A DNA stretch of 64,000 nucleotides, taken from contig NC_092520.1 in NCBI RefSeq assembly GCF_037038585.1, forward strand, positions 56,634,501 to 56,698,500, written 5' to 3'. Below, piece by piece: positions 1 through 64,000 of this stretch. Origin of the DNA: Patagioenas fasciata. Lineage: Eukaryota > Chordata > Aves > Columbiformes > Columbidae. Position numbers and translations under genes: made by a program. Below the pieces are notes generated by a model, which was given only the letters and a program-made list of their open reading frames with translations, was not told the origin of the DNA and did no database searches. Numbering within the stretch: the first letter of the stretch is position 1; each line of letters opens with the position of its first letter.

Positions 1-715
1 TGGTGTTGCTATGGAGTAAAGGGCTGCAGATGTTATCCCCCCCAAAAACATTATTTTTGAGCTGTAAAATAATATCTGACAAGCCTTACATTTTCCTTTA
101 CAGTTGTTTTCTGTAACACTGAGAAGATTTTTTTTTAACGGAAATTCTATCGAGGGCCATGCCCTTAGTTCAGCTAAAACTGCATTTTATTTCAGATCAC
201 TTGGCCTTGTAGGATACCTGCTGCAGTTGTGTATTTTGAAGCTCTAAAAAGAAAGGCTTTTATTTACAGTCCTGAAATCTGATAACACCTTTTGTAGGTA
301 TGTTTCATTTTCACACAAAGTAAGCTTGGAAGTTAAGTAAGTTTTCTGTAACATCTAAGGCAAAGATGAAGACACAGTTCTGTTTATCAAGACAGCAGAG
401 CCCTCACACGGCTATGGATGCAAAATCAGCGTACCCACCTGCTTCATTGTTCCATGTTTTCACCTTTTTATATTTTTTTTTTTCCTACAGAAAAGATATT
501 TTCCCTTCTTTACCAGTGTGACTTTTTTTTAAAAGGAACCAATTGAACTACTGTCATTTTTCAATATTTTTGTAGTTCTTTATTCCTAAGCTTAACCCAA
601 AACTGAAATAACAGGAGGAGAATAAAAGCATCTGTCTTGCCAGTTGCATCTTACAATCAGTTGGAGTCTATGTGCATGAATAAACCTCATGGTTCACTAG
701 AATGCTGTAACATAT
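1..715 (+). other. Possible 3'UTR end of a convergent neighbour (FARP1 by synteny)
   Basis: There is no coding sequence here. AATAAA hexamers at 621-626 and 679-684 on the plus strand are followed by a T/GT-rich element (about 719-740) and then a G-rich run at 780-805. That is the layout of a plus-strand polyadenylation site. In human, FARP1 and STK24 are tail-to-tail with only a few hundred bases between them, so a FARP1 3' end is expected about here. The identity is inference from synteny only. Confidence 0.3.
679..684 (+). terminator. Candidate polyadenylation signal AATAAA, plus strand
   Basis: AATAAA followed about 40 nt later by a T/GT-rich downstream element (TTTTGTTGTTCTTTTTTTT). Of the plus-strand signals in the first kilobase it has the best downstream element. 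Others lie at 621-626 and 1069-1074. Confidence 0.35.
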
Positions 716-2016
716 CACCACTTTTGTTGTTCTTTTTTTTAATCCCGATTCACACCATACTGCTGGCCTTCTAATCAAGCGGGGTGTGGAGGGATGTAGG
801 GGCGCTCTGTGCCACGTTACCAGCCATGACCAAATACACCATTGCCATGTTTAAGCACTGGGAAAAGATAGATAGATACCCTGAAACTGGTCACTCCAAG
901 AGATTTGTTCTTTTCAGCTTCAAATAACAAACATCATCTAAAAGCAAAAGCAAAACTTACTTGCCATCGGCAGTCGCTCCACACACAATGAGATCAGCAA
1001 AGCCTGGACTCCTGAGGATTCTTTTGCACAAGGCCAAGCAGCTTCCTCATGTTTCAGCTTTCTGACTTAATAAATATGTCTTATTGGAAGTTAGTATACC
1101 TTGGGCCTATCTGTTTTCACAGTATTTTAATTAATCATTGTTGAAACCTCAATCTGTTTGTAATTTCAGCTGAAACCAGCCAAAACTGTCAGGCTGAAAG
1201 ACAGGTTAGCAGGTAGGAAAATGCACGCTGTGACAGAAATCTTGCTAAAGGTCTCTGACTAGAGAAGTCTCACAAGGAAAACCCATTTTAGAGACGAAGT
1301 CAGGGGCAATATCCCACTGTTCCATCAGCCAAGAACAAAACAGAGAAACAAGCAGGACCTGAAAAGCCCAATTTTGACCATTTTTCCTTTTTACACAGGA
1401 TCAAGTATGTGGTCTCCTCCCTTGAAAAAAAACAGAATTACAGATGCACAGATACACACAAACCACCCTCCCTTCCCCCTGGCAGCATGGAAAAGTTCGC
1501 AGAGGAGTTTGCCACTCAGTTGTACAGGTGATTAAAGATGTGGTGTTTGGGGTTAAGCTAATGCCACTTGATGTGAGCCTGTCATCAGTTTAACTGGGCT
1601 GGCAGGATGGGAGACACAAAGCAGGTTTTAAATTGTTGCCGTGTGTAAACTGGTGCATTGTCTTACTATAGGACAAACTGTCATACAGAACTGCACGTAT
1701 TTAACCAATGCAGTACATTTGCAATCACTTGAATGTGTAGATAAAAAAATACATCCTTAATCGGGAAAAGAACTAAACTTCCCACATGGTCAGGCCATCT
1801 GTGAGCTATAAGCTTACAAAAAACTATGCAGAAAGCAGCATTCTTTGAGTTTAAACAAGAGTTTTCTCTTGTGCAAACTCCGAGAGAACAAACCAAACCC
1901 AGGTTTATAAACTTTCTACTCACCACCGTTACTGACATGCGGAGCTAGGAACCTGCCAAGAGCAGCCCCTCCTGAAGGACATACCCACTCTCAACTGACC
2001 ACTCAGATGGCAAAGT
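716..2016. other. Intergenic or overlapping 3' end region, unassigned
   Basis: AT-rich, with only short chance ORFs. It holds a plus-strand AATAAA at 1069-1074 and a (GATA)3 at about 867. It could be the gap between two convergent genes or the distal UTR of either. Confidence 0.4.
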
Positions 2017-2035
2017 TTCATTAAATTTTTCCTTC

Positions 2036-2041
2036 TTTATT
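2036..2041 (-). terminator. Candidate distal polyadenylation signal AATAAA
   Basis: A canonical hexamer on the sense strand about 3.8 kb past the stop, followed downstream by a G/T-rich stretch (GAGTGGGTATGTCC). It is a plausible distal 3' end for STK24. Confidence 0.35.
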
Positions 2042-2916
2042 TCTAGGTCATGTAGTTTACAAGGAGTTTTACTACGTTAGAGTGACAAAAGTAAAATTTA
2101 AATACACGGCTATAAACAGGCAGCAATATTACAGAAAACAAGGTATACGCGTCAATTGTCCTCTGTAATCATGCTTTAAAAGAAGGCAGGAAACCATTAC
2201 ATACAATTTGTCTACTGCATATGCTCAGTGCAATTACCAGCACATCTGCAAAATACAGTTAAAAAGAGCAAGCTTGCAGATTTGTGCTATACTTTAAGGT
2301 CCTCCCCAGCAACTTACAAAAATAATTTGCGATTGTACCGATCCTTGCATTTACAACTGTGCTTGCTTATTAGCACTTCCGACCATCTTCCAATGGTGAC
2401 GTTTTTGAAGGCAAAAAACACATTTCCTTGAAAGTGAAGCGTATGTAAAATCATTACAAACTGGTACCGCATTGTTTAGAAAAAGTAATACGGAATGCCA
2501 CACAAAGTAGGAAGAGCTAAAAGAAACATTTCACAAGTGCAGTAACAGCAGAGGCAGAGGAAGGAGTTGGGGTGGATGAAACAGGACAGGAGCTCATGGC
2601 TTGCTGGCTGCTTTGCGGTTTGGCGCTGGCTCTTACCTTCCCCCTTGGCCCGGCCCTCTGCAGCAAGGCCCACCACTGCAGTCACATCGTTCCACTGGTT
2701 CAGTCCATACCCACAGGGACATGCGCAAAATGTTGAGAAAGAGCTGCTTGCTTATTACACCAAAAGCATTCTGTACTACAGTGATCATGCCGTCATCCTT
2801 CAGTGACCTGGTGATCAACTACAAAGTGCAACTGCGAGGAAAATTAAGTTTAAAAAAATAGATTACACATTTGATATACTTACAAAAAGCAAGCCTTCAG
2901 TTCAAATGACTGACTA

Positions 2917-2922
2917 TTTATT
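2917..2922 (-). terminator. Candidate polyadenylation signal AATAAA
   Basis: A canonical AATAAA hexamer on the STK24 sense strand, about 2.9 kb after the stop codon. Cleavage would fall near 2895-2905. It is one of several hexamers, so usage cannot be decided from sequence. Confidence 0.3.
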
Positions 2923-5827
2923 TACTGCCTAATGTTGAAATCCCTGACAAATAAGCAGTTCCACTAATTTAAATGTTTGCATAAATCAGGATAGCTCGTT
3001 GCTTAGTATATTCAAGACTGAGTGAAGAAGTACTACCTGCACAGAAAATTTATCAGTGCAACATTATAACACAGAAATGTTTTTCACATGAAACAACCTC
3101 TCAAAAATATCAATACACTTCTTTCTCTTTCAGCAACTGAGGCCATGCTTCTTTCAAATGAAGCTCCTCTTCTGTTACCGATATAGATCTGATTTTTAAA
3201 GCATCAATACTTTTCAGTAGCAAATGATTGTAATTCTACATTCAAGTTACAGCACGCTTTTTTGCAGTGAATCTCAGTTTAAGATATAGTCTCTATTTAA
3301 ATAATCTATATATTACATATAAAAATACACATTGTACCATAAATGAGGTCTTGTCTTTTTCTAAATGTCCCAGCCTTTTGGCCAATTGCCCTTGCTGCAG
3401 GTCTGACTCATCTTAAGCTCCTAAACCAAAGGACACATTCACCAAGCAAATTCTGCCACAATCTACTCAGATAAGTATTTCCTCAACAGAGTCCTGGAAC
3501 ACATAATTAAAATGCAACTCAAAAAAAAAAGGTATGTATAAAGCAGTGTACCCTTGAATTTAATTCAATTTTCTGATTTAGAAATTCTTGAGATTCCCGC
3601 CAGCACCATAAATTTAATTTAAAGTGAACTTACTTGGAGATGCCCATGAACGCAGAGACTTAGTGGGGAAGTAAAGTCCTTACATTAACTGGGGAAAAGC
3701 TTTGATTAATCATCTATTTGTATTTCAAATGCAAACACAACTGTTCATTTCTGTGTGCTGTAACAGCACGTATTTACCGAATGGCTGAATGTTTTAATGT
3801 GGAGACCTCAACAGGTGAATTTCCCAGACACACATTTCTTAACAGCAGAGCTACATTTGTTTCCTCAAGGATAAGCCTATCCTTAACATTCAGAGCACAC
3901 AAACCAACATATTTAAAGCTATTAATCAAAGAGGAATTATAAACCATTGCTCAAACTTACGCATTGTTCAATTTATTTTAATTCCCTCAGCCATAAAGGA
4001 AAACCATTACCTCAAAATGCTGACAAACATTGTGTCTAAGACTATGGCTATGAGAATGAGCACACACAGACCCATTTCTTTCCATTGTTGTGTCAACCTG
4101 CTCAGATGTTTCATCACTCTGTTAGCATGACAGTGTCCTCTGTTAAATTATTCAATTAATAATTAAGGCTATGAATATGCATAGAATAAGGGCTACCATG
4201 GTGAGAGGAAGTCCTGCAAGGAGACCTCACCAGCTTCCAGAACAGTTAGAGAACCCAGGTCTTCTTGTACCAAGCCAGGAAGATATGCCTATACTTTAAA
4301 AATTTTAATCCTTTCTGTTCCAAAATTGGTATTTTAATTAAACAAATCAGTTACCTCATTGCTATGGAAAACATAAAATCATCAATTTCTTCATTAAAAA
4401 CAAGGCAAAAATGCTCTCTTAGCTACCAGAATAAGAAGCACCTGAAAATAGCCTTGGCAAAACAAACCAAGGTAAACCTCAGAGTAATACTGTGAAAAAA
4501 AAAACCACCAAAAAGCGCCACAATCAACTGTGCAACTAATGTTACTATTTCCAAGAACCATAAAAGCATAAGTTAGCTATCCAGGAGCACTCAGAGAAAC
4601 AGTGGAAAGTTCAAAATTCAGATTTTTCAAGAAGAAACTTTCTTCTGGGAAGATGAGTAAGAGGACATAAGGTACAACACTCAGGCTCAGTCTTTCTGTC
4701 TAAAATCTGTCATTCGTGGTATAGAGATGCACAGATTTAGGCAGCAAGACTGAATATTTTATCTATGGATAATTTTTCTTTTACCCTATAGGGCATTCAT
4801 TTTAATGACAAAAATAAGCATGATGAAGAAATATCTGCCACTGTCTCAGAGCCAACATCTTAATGAGATATTTCAGAATAAATGTAGATAATAAAGATTT
4901 ATTTGTGTGAGCATTCAAACATGTTTATGTGAAAAAAAAAATTGTCTCTGAATTTCACTACAAGCTTCACAAATAACTACTACTAAAACTGAACAGTACA
5001 TAGGGTTCAGAATTTGCATTGGCACAATTTAAAACTGAAAATATGAAAGAGCTCATTCTTTAGGAAATGCAATAATTTAAATTTAAAGCTTTGAGAGACA
5101 AGGTGTATTAAATTTTAAACAACCAGAAGTAGTACCATAATTAAGATAGTCACGCTCAGAATATAGATTAAAAGGAAGAAATACTGGAGAAACAGAATAA
5201 AATTGTGTCTTTGCTGAGGTACGAATAGAAGGTTCCATAGTACAAGATTATCTCTTTCAATGGCAAATCCTTCACATACAAAAATCAAACCAAGATTCAC
5301 TTGTCACATAATTCAAAATTTACATGTAATAAAGGCAAGGCAATACTCAGTTATGGCCTGTCAAATATTTACCCCACTAACATTATCTACAGAAGCACTT
5401 TACCATTTTGTACACAGTGATTCCTTATGCGCGTTGAAAGGCTTTCAGTTAAAAAAAAGACATTATATACATTTCTGTACATGATTCCAACAAACACACT
5501 CCATTTCCCAGTGGAATTCTTAAAGCAAGATACCTGAGGTTTCCCAATATCTTCAATATCTCTATCACAAACCTAAATATACATTTCAGATTTTACAAAA
5601 AGACACCTCCCTGGAATATGTGCATTATCATTAAAAAAAATTATAGCTTTAAGGAGCTGAAAAAGATTGCCTCCATGCAAGAGACTTCATTTTCACTCTT
5701 GCACGTTTAGGAATGTCCTTCCACCAAAGGACACTCCAGTGGCTGAGGGGCAGAACAACATGAGGGTGCACGCCTTCAACGCTGACACTGTGGCGTCTCT
5801 GTTGCCTTAGAAGTCAGGAACAGTAGG

Positions 5828-58703
<52,876 letters not shown>

Positions 58704-59520
58704 GGCGGCGGCGGCGGCAGGGGAGGGACGCGGAGGGGCTGGAGGGAGCCCGGTCTCCTCAGGCGGCTCCAGGGAAACAGGGCTTAGCTCATCTCCACAC
58801 TCTCACACACACAATCCTCCTCCTCCTCCTTGCCGTTCCTCCCCTGAGCGAGCAGCGGTGGGAAAAGAGGCCGTCCCAAGCTCGGGCTCTTCAGGCCCGT
58901 GTCATGGATGCAACGGCGGCCGCCTCATCCCCTCCTCTTCCTCCTCCTCCCGCGGCCGCGCGCGCAGGACGGCTGTTACTGGCGCGGTGGCGCGGGGCCC
59001 TGCCGGCGACACGGTGACAAACCGAGGCGGGGGAATGGGGGAGGAGGCAACGGCAGCGCGCGCGCCCTCCCCGCCCCCTCCTCCCCGGCTACCTGCACGC
59101 GCCGCCCCGCCCGCTCCCCCCTCAGCGCCCCCCGCCGCCATGGGCGAGCGAGGGGAAGGGGGGAAATGAAAGGTCCCGAGCGCCCTCCGGCCTTACGTAC
59201 CGCGGGGTATGGAGACCCGCCGGCCCGGGCCTCAGTCCCCCGAGGGCCTCTGGGGGTGCCGGCTCCCGGGCGCTGCGCTTGCATCGTCCTCGGGGCGGAT
59301 AGGCGGCGGGGCCTGCACCCGGAGCCGCGTCCTTGCGGGTTTCGTTGGGTTTCGCCGGGTTTCGCCCTTCGCTCTGTTTCCGTGAGGATCAGCCCGCAGC
59401 TAGAGACCTGCCTCTCCCCGCCCGCAGCCGGCAGGGAGAGCGACTTCCCGGCTGCCGGTGAAGCAGAACAGGTGAAGCGAGGCGAGCACCGGGCTCGGAG
59501 GTTGCTCTCTTAAAATAAGG

Positions 59521-60164
59521 AAACCCGGGTGAGGCGATAGATCAAGATGGCAGAAACCCTAGACATTTTCTGGTATGCCCTGTTCCTGCCTCCCCTTCAC
59601 TTGGGACACTTTGAGAAAGGTCATAGTAATGCTATCGCGCTGCTGAGGTATATGGTTTCAGGAAGCACTTGACTTCCTGTCAGAAGGTGCAAAAGCAGTA
59701 AAGCAAAATGACCGTCGTGTTTTCACAATACTTCCTAAATGGAAGAGAAGTGGGGTCAGCAGTCAGGTCTCCCACATGCAAGAGAAACCCTGGACCTATG
59801 AAAAATCCTTAAGAACCTGACAGAACCCCGTAGTTAGCCTATTTAAGCTGAGATTCAAGAACTCCATCACACAATTTCCAATGCACTATGGGATTCCTGA
59901 AGATTCTCTGCTTTTTTTTTTTTTTTTTCCCCACAAGAAGGTAGGTAGTTTCATTAATATTAAAAGTAATGAAACCTGTCAACCATCGGGTCCGGGATCC
60001 ACAGGGCAGTGGTTGACTATCTTTTCAATTGAATTAAATAAAGGGGTGAGCATCCACCTCAGTATAAATTACTCTTCAGTAATTCGTGAGAGAGTTTGTA
60101 CAAATCTCTTAACTACAGGAAACACTATAAAACGGTCTTGTTGATGCATGATTTAGACATAAAC
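59521..60164. other. STK24 upstream flank, no supported gene
   Basis: Base composition returns to average. On the plus strand a 41-codon ORF (59547-59672) begins at CAAGATGGCAG, which is also a YY1-like motif. A T-rich run lies at about 59910-59928. No recognised repeat. Confidence 0.5.
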
Positions 60165-60890
60165 TCCCACTGAAGATTTCCCCACACCAGAGCAGGTGGA
60201 TGCTCAGAGGAGGCTGTGACCCTGTGGGAAGCCCATGCTGGAGCAGGCTCCTGACAGGACCTGTGGCCCTATGGAGAGAGGAGCCCACGCTGGAGCAGGT
60301 TTGATGGCAGCACTTGTGACTCTGTGGGGAACCCAGGCTGGAGCAGTTTGTTCCTGAAGGACTGCACCCCATGGAAGGGACCCTTGCTGGGGCGGTTCAT
60401 GAAGAACTGCAGCCTGTGGGAAGGACTCACATTGGATAAGTGAATGGAGAACTGTCTCCTGTGGGAAGGACTCCAGGCTGGAGGAGAAGTATGTGAGGAG
60501 TCCTCTCCCTGAGGAGGAAGGAGTAGCAGAGGCAGCCTGTGATGAACTCAATGCAATCCCTGTTCACTGTCCCCGTGCACTGCTGAGGGGTAGGAAGTAG
60601 AGAATCTAGGACTAAAGTTAAGCCTGGGAAGAAAGGAGGGGTGCAGGGAAGATGTTTTAATATTTGTTTTTATTTCGCATTAGCCCACTCTGATTTGATT
60701 GGTAATAAATTTATTTCCCCAAGTCAAATCTGTTTTGCCCATTACAGTAACTGCTGAGTGATCTCTCTCTGTCCTTACCTCAATCCAAGACTCTTCCGTT
60801 ATATTTTTCTCTCTCTGTCCATTTGAGGATGGGGAGTGAAAGAGCAGCTTTGGTGGGCACCTGGCATCCAGCCCAGCTCAACCCACCACA
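60165..60890 (+). mobile_element. Avian ERV LTR-type element with degenerate 45-bp tandem units
   Basis: GAGCAGGTGGATGCTCAGAG, then repeated phrases of the type CTGTGGGAAGGACTC and GCTGGAGCAG roughly every 45 bp. It continues with TTGATTGGTAATAAATTTAT (AATAAA 60704-60709), GTGGGCACCTGGCATCCAGC and a final CAACCCACCACA. I recognise this as a frequent LTR-derived repeat of bird genomes. No retroviral gene is attached. The 5' boundary is uncertain. Confidence 0.75.
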
Positions 60891-61384
60891 AAGAGTTAAC
60901 CAACTCACAGTACCAGACTGTTCACAGCTCAGCTTCTTGCTGGATTTTTTTCTAGCTTCCTTATCGTCTTTATCCTCTGCTATCTTTTGTCTTTCCTCTT
61001 TCCTTTTTCTATGTTTTCTTGACCAATGCCTTAGTAAACTGTTTGAATGACCTGTATAAAAACATGTCATTTCTATAAACTGTGTATATTATGTTCTTAG
61101 TCTTTTTTTTAACTACCCTGTTAATAGCCTGATGGGCTGTGTACTCAAAATGAAGTTCTCGGTAGTTTGTCAGTGAGGCTCCATTTTGAATACTTACATT
61201 TTAAATGTATGACACTTGCCTGTATCATATAATGCAAAGCAGCTTTAACAAGGTTCTTCACAAATGAACCTTACAGGATTTAAGTGGTGCTAGGGATATA
61301 AGAGGAGGTCCACACATGGGTCTGTAAATGATGACAGAGAGAAAAGAAAAAAAAAACATTTCACAGAGAAGGGTGTTACCAGCA
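60891..61384. other. Unassigned intergenic sequence
   Basis: A pyrimidine-rich stretch at 60940-61010, then AT-rich unique sequence. Nothing recognised. Confidence 0.5.
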
Positions 61385-62200
61385 CACTGTCATAGGAATC
61401 CATCTGGGAGCAATCTTGCTCAGCTTATCCATGGATGACCTACGAAAGAGACTAAAGAGAAATGACAAAATAGTCTCACGTTGCCAAGCATCATGAGGTA
61501 AAAACTAAAACAAAGTGCAAGGGGTTGCAGAAGAATCTCGGAGTGAGTGACTGCTGAGTGACATATCAGCAGATGGGAGTTCAGTGTTGAAAACTATACA
61601 GGGGGAAGGTATGTGGGAAAAGAGTTTAACTTTACATACTGGAGTTCTTACCAATGAAGAAGGACATCTTGGCAGTCACTGATTTCAAAGGGGTCAGAAG
61701 ACTAAACTATTAGGAAAGGAATAAAGAATAAGGGCGACAATGTTGTTATACCTCACTATAAATCCATGCTACTCCTCTAAACTGCCTCTATCTTCCATTT
61801 CCAAGGTGATACTGTAGCATAGAAAAAGATACCAGAAAGGGAAGAAAACCATGATCAAAAATTCAGAAAAAAATCTCTACACGGAGAAATTAAGTATATC
61901 TTGAATACTCATCTTAGGAAAAAGACTTTTCATGAGGATAGTAAACTTCTATAACCTCATGAATGGCCTGGAGAAGATGACTAGGAAATCACTGTCCATT
62001 ACAAGAGCTCTCAGTGACTCTCATTACAAGAGGTACCAGACAGAAATTTTAAAACAGAGAAAAGTAGGTAACAACACAATAGTGGAGCTCACTGCCACAA
62101 GATATAGTGGTGGCCAAAAATATAAATATTTTAATTTAAAAAATCGACAATTAATGGAAAAATTGTTCCTACAACAGCAAAATGTTAGAAAAAACTTGTT
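61385..62200 (+). mobile_element. Very old, diverged CR1 LINE
   Basis: Recognisable through decayed CR1 phrases: AACTATTAGGAAAGGAATA, AAGAATAAGGGCGACAATG, TTATACCTCACTATAAATCC, TATCTTGAATACTCATCTT, CTTCTATAACCTCATGAATG and GTGGAGCTCACTGCCA. It follows the amniote-wide CR1 3' half rather than the younger avian subfamilies, with many gaps. The boundaries are approximate. Confidence 0.65.
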
Positions 62201-64000
62201 CCTAGCTTCTCAATATCAATCTATCATCTTTACTAAGACAAATAGTGTTAACTTTTGATAAATTATACTACTAGAAGAGAAAAAAAAATAACAGGACTTT
62301 GAAGAGCCCACTAAAGAGTAATGAAAACCAAACCGAGACAGTCAGGCTTTATCCTTTGTGTACAGTGTCTGAGCAGCAAAATAATCAAATCATTTGCCCG
62401 TATAGCCAGATGGGTCCCATCTCTTTTCATGTGGTTTTATACTGACACCAGGAATAGCATTTCTCTGGATGACAAAAAATAAGCTGTCATAATCTGCTCT
62501 TTTGACTTAGACAAGGACAGGATTAGACCCTGATATTACTGAATTGATGTCATAATTACAGCTGATTTGGCACATTAGCATTTAGAAACTTTTTTTGGGA
62601 AGATGAAATAACAATGTATTTGCATGATAAAGGTTTATTTACCTACAGTAAAGGAGCAAAAGTGTTCAGCCATTTCTGAATTGGAGAATGGGTAGAAATG
62701 CTGTGTGTCTGGCACTGAGTATTTTTTGTTTGGCTTCTAATTTGCCCTTGGTTAAATCAGGCTGAAGGGATTTTATTCTGTGACAGAAGGTTGTTAGGAA
62801 ACAGTGCACTAGAACCTGTAAGTTATGAGGCTGGGTATATGGTCTGCTAGTGAGTTATGCAAAAGTGGAAATGGCACTTGGCTCCTATTTCACCCTTGTC
62901 ATTAGTTCTTGTTGCAGAGTGGGATTTCCTCAGCCAGGAAGGATGATTAATCATAACTAAAGCGAACTGTATTGAAGAGTGCGAAGTTATAACAGAGGTT
63001 GAACCGAGACTGTTTGATTCATTTGTACTCCAAGATGTCTCCTCCTCCTCCACCAAAATAGGTCAAGATGGAAAGAAAAAATGCTAATCCTTTCCAGTAA
63101 ATAAGGCTAAGAGAGCCTTGGGCATACCGCAGATTACCTGTTCTGAGTTGTCCCCACACTGGTGCCCAGGCCTCGGGTGCACTGAGACGCTCTGCAGCCC
63201 GTCACCCTCCAGAGCTGAGCTGAAGGACTGCTCTGCACCTCTGGCAGCAGCCTGTTGGGCAAGAGCCAGATGGGAAAGAGCTGTGTGAAGCTGTGCTGGG
63301 GCCCTCAGCCCTGCCTTGTCACTGCAGACTGGTGATCTGAACTCTCAGGAGACCCAGGTGACCACCTGCTCTGATCCTCTTGCTTGGGTGCCATGGGTCT
63401 GCACTTGAGTGAGTAGGAGTCCTGCCCTGCTGTCACCCTTGGCTCCCTGTTCATCCTACTGCTCCCTGGCAGGGGGTACTAGAGCCTGGTGAGAGAAATA
63501 AGCACGGCTGGACCCCATGGGCCCCAGGAGTCACCATCTGCTGGAACAGCATACAGAGGTTAACCAGCAACAGCTCTGAGTAGCCTTGACCTCCTGGGAG
63601 AGTGGCGAGGTAAAGCAGTCCCTATATCAGGCTCCTCCACACTCCCCTCTGTATAGCTGCACAAGGTAAAAGAGGCTTATTCCCCAGGCTCCCCTCCATA
63701 TCTTTCTTCTTGCACTTCCTAAGTGACTCACCAGCTGCTCCACTCTCTCACTACGCTCTCCATCAGGAATTTTACAATCAAGTTTTAAAGTGGTCTACCT
63801 AACTCTTTATGACATGAGACTGCTTATGAGTTCTTGAACCAAAACTGCCTTTGAGATACAGAAATTTACACCCCTCAGTAATTGTTTGGAAACATTTTTT
63901 AGCACTAAATGTATTTTTTTTTTTTTAAATCCTACCCATGTCCAGTTCCTTGGTTCATCTGTGGAAGAATAAGTCCCTACTTGAGCAGACCTCTCAGAAA
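62201..64000. other. Upstream intergenic sequence, no supported gene
   Basis: 62201-63100 is AT-rich and unremarkable. 63120-63700 is clearly GC-richer, with many short pyrimidine- and CTG-rich phrases, but shows no open frame or repeat that I recognise. A T run lies at about 63917-63928. Confidence 0.45.

Larger units (their letters stand above)
2017..5827 (-). other. STK24: Probable STK24 3'UTR (end uncertain)
   Basis: Continuous sequence after the stop codon, with no supported coding exon. The part next to the stop (about 5690-5827) is the least AT-rich. Further on it is AT-rich, with a GC-richer islet at 2570-2740. Sense-strand AATAAA signals occur at 3972-3977, 2917-2922 and 2036-2041. 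The extent is inferred from the long 3'UTRs typical of this gene. Confidence 0.5.

Noticed and set aside
59089..59141. Alternative STK24 first exon starting ATGGCGGCG and ending GCAG then GTAGCC
   Set aside because: The donor leaves phase 1, which would put exon 2 out of frame. It could only be non-coding, and there is no other support.
58704..64000. Search for the mammalian MST3b-specific first exon
   Set aside because: No sequence encoding an MDSRAQLWG-like N-terminus was seen upstream or in intron 1.

Overview
The window is nuclear vertebrate DNA, almost certainly from a bird. The evidence is CR1 retrotransposon copies, two avian-type ERV LTRs, AT-rich introns, a sharp CpG island at the promoter, and a multi-exon gene. 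The LTR types suggest a lineage outside the galliforms, but that is inference from memory of the repeats.

One protein-coding gene dominates. STK24 (MST3), a GCKIII-group STE20 kinase, runs on the minus strand from its start codon at 58703 to its stop codon at 5828-5830. I placed all 11 coding exons by splice sites and by reading frame. Together they give 1,296 nt (431 aa plus stop), the length of human MST3a. The exons encode, in order: the MAHSPVQTGLPGMQ N-terminus, the kinase domain (about residues 24-274), a basic nuclear-localisation segment, the caspase-cleavage linker (Asp313), the Thr328 region, and the C-terminal dimerisation and CCM3/PDCD10-binding region.

Layout from left to right. 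1 to about 715 may be the 3' end of a plus-strand convergent neighbour, FARP1 by synteny in other amniotes. About 2000-5827 is probable STK24 3'UTR. 5828-58703 is the STK24 coding span, with introns from 115 bp to 20.6 kb. About 58230-59520 is the CpG-island promoter. 59520-64000 is upstream flank holding an avian LTR and a very old CR1.

Repeats: CR1 at 17302-17530, 51320-52860 and 61385-62200; LTRs at 47088-47848 and 60165-60890; a near-perfect 191-bp palindromic hAT-like MITE at 40824-41014; and many A-runs on the plus strand.

The points most worth a second look are the IEPD-type protease site in the kinase linker, a candidate 57-nt poison exon in intron 2, the palindromic MITE beside a matched A19/T19 pair, a homeodomain-motif-rich block at about 48190-48415, a full-consensus CTCF motif at 29616, and a weak donor after exon 8. 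I found no previously undescribed multi-gene system, and no second coding gene that I can support.
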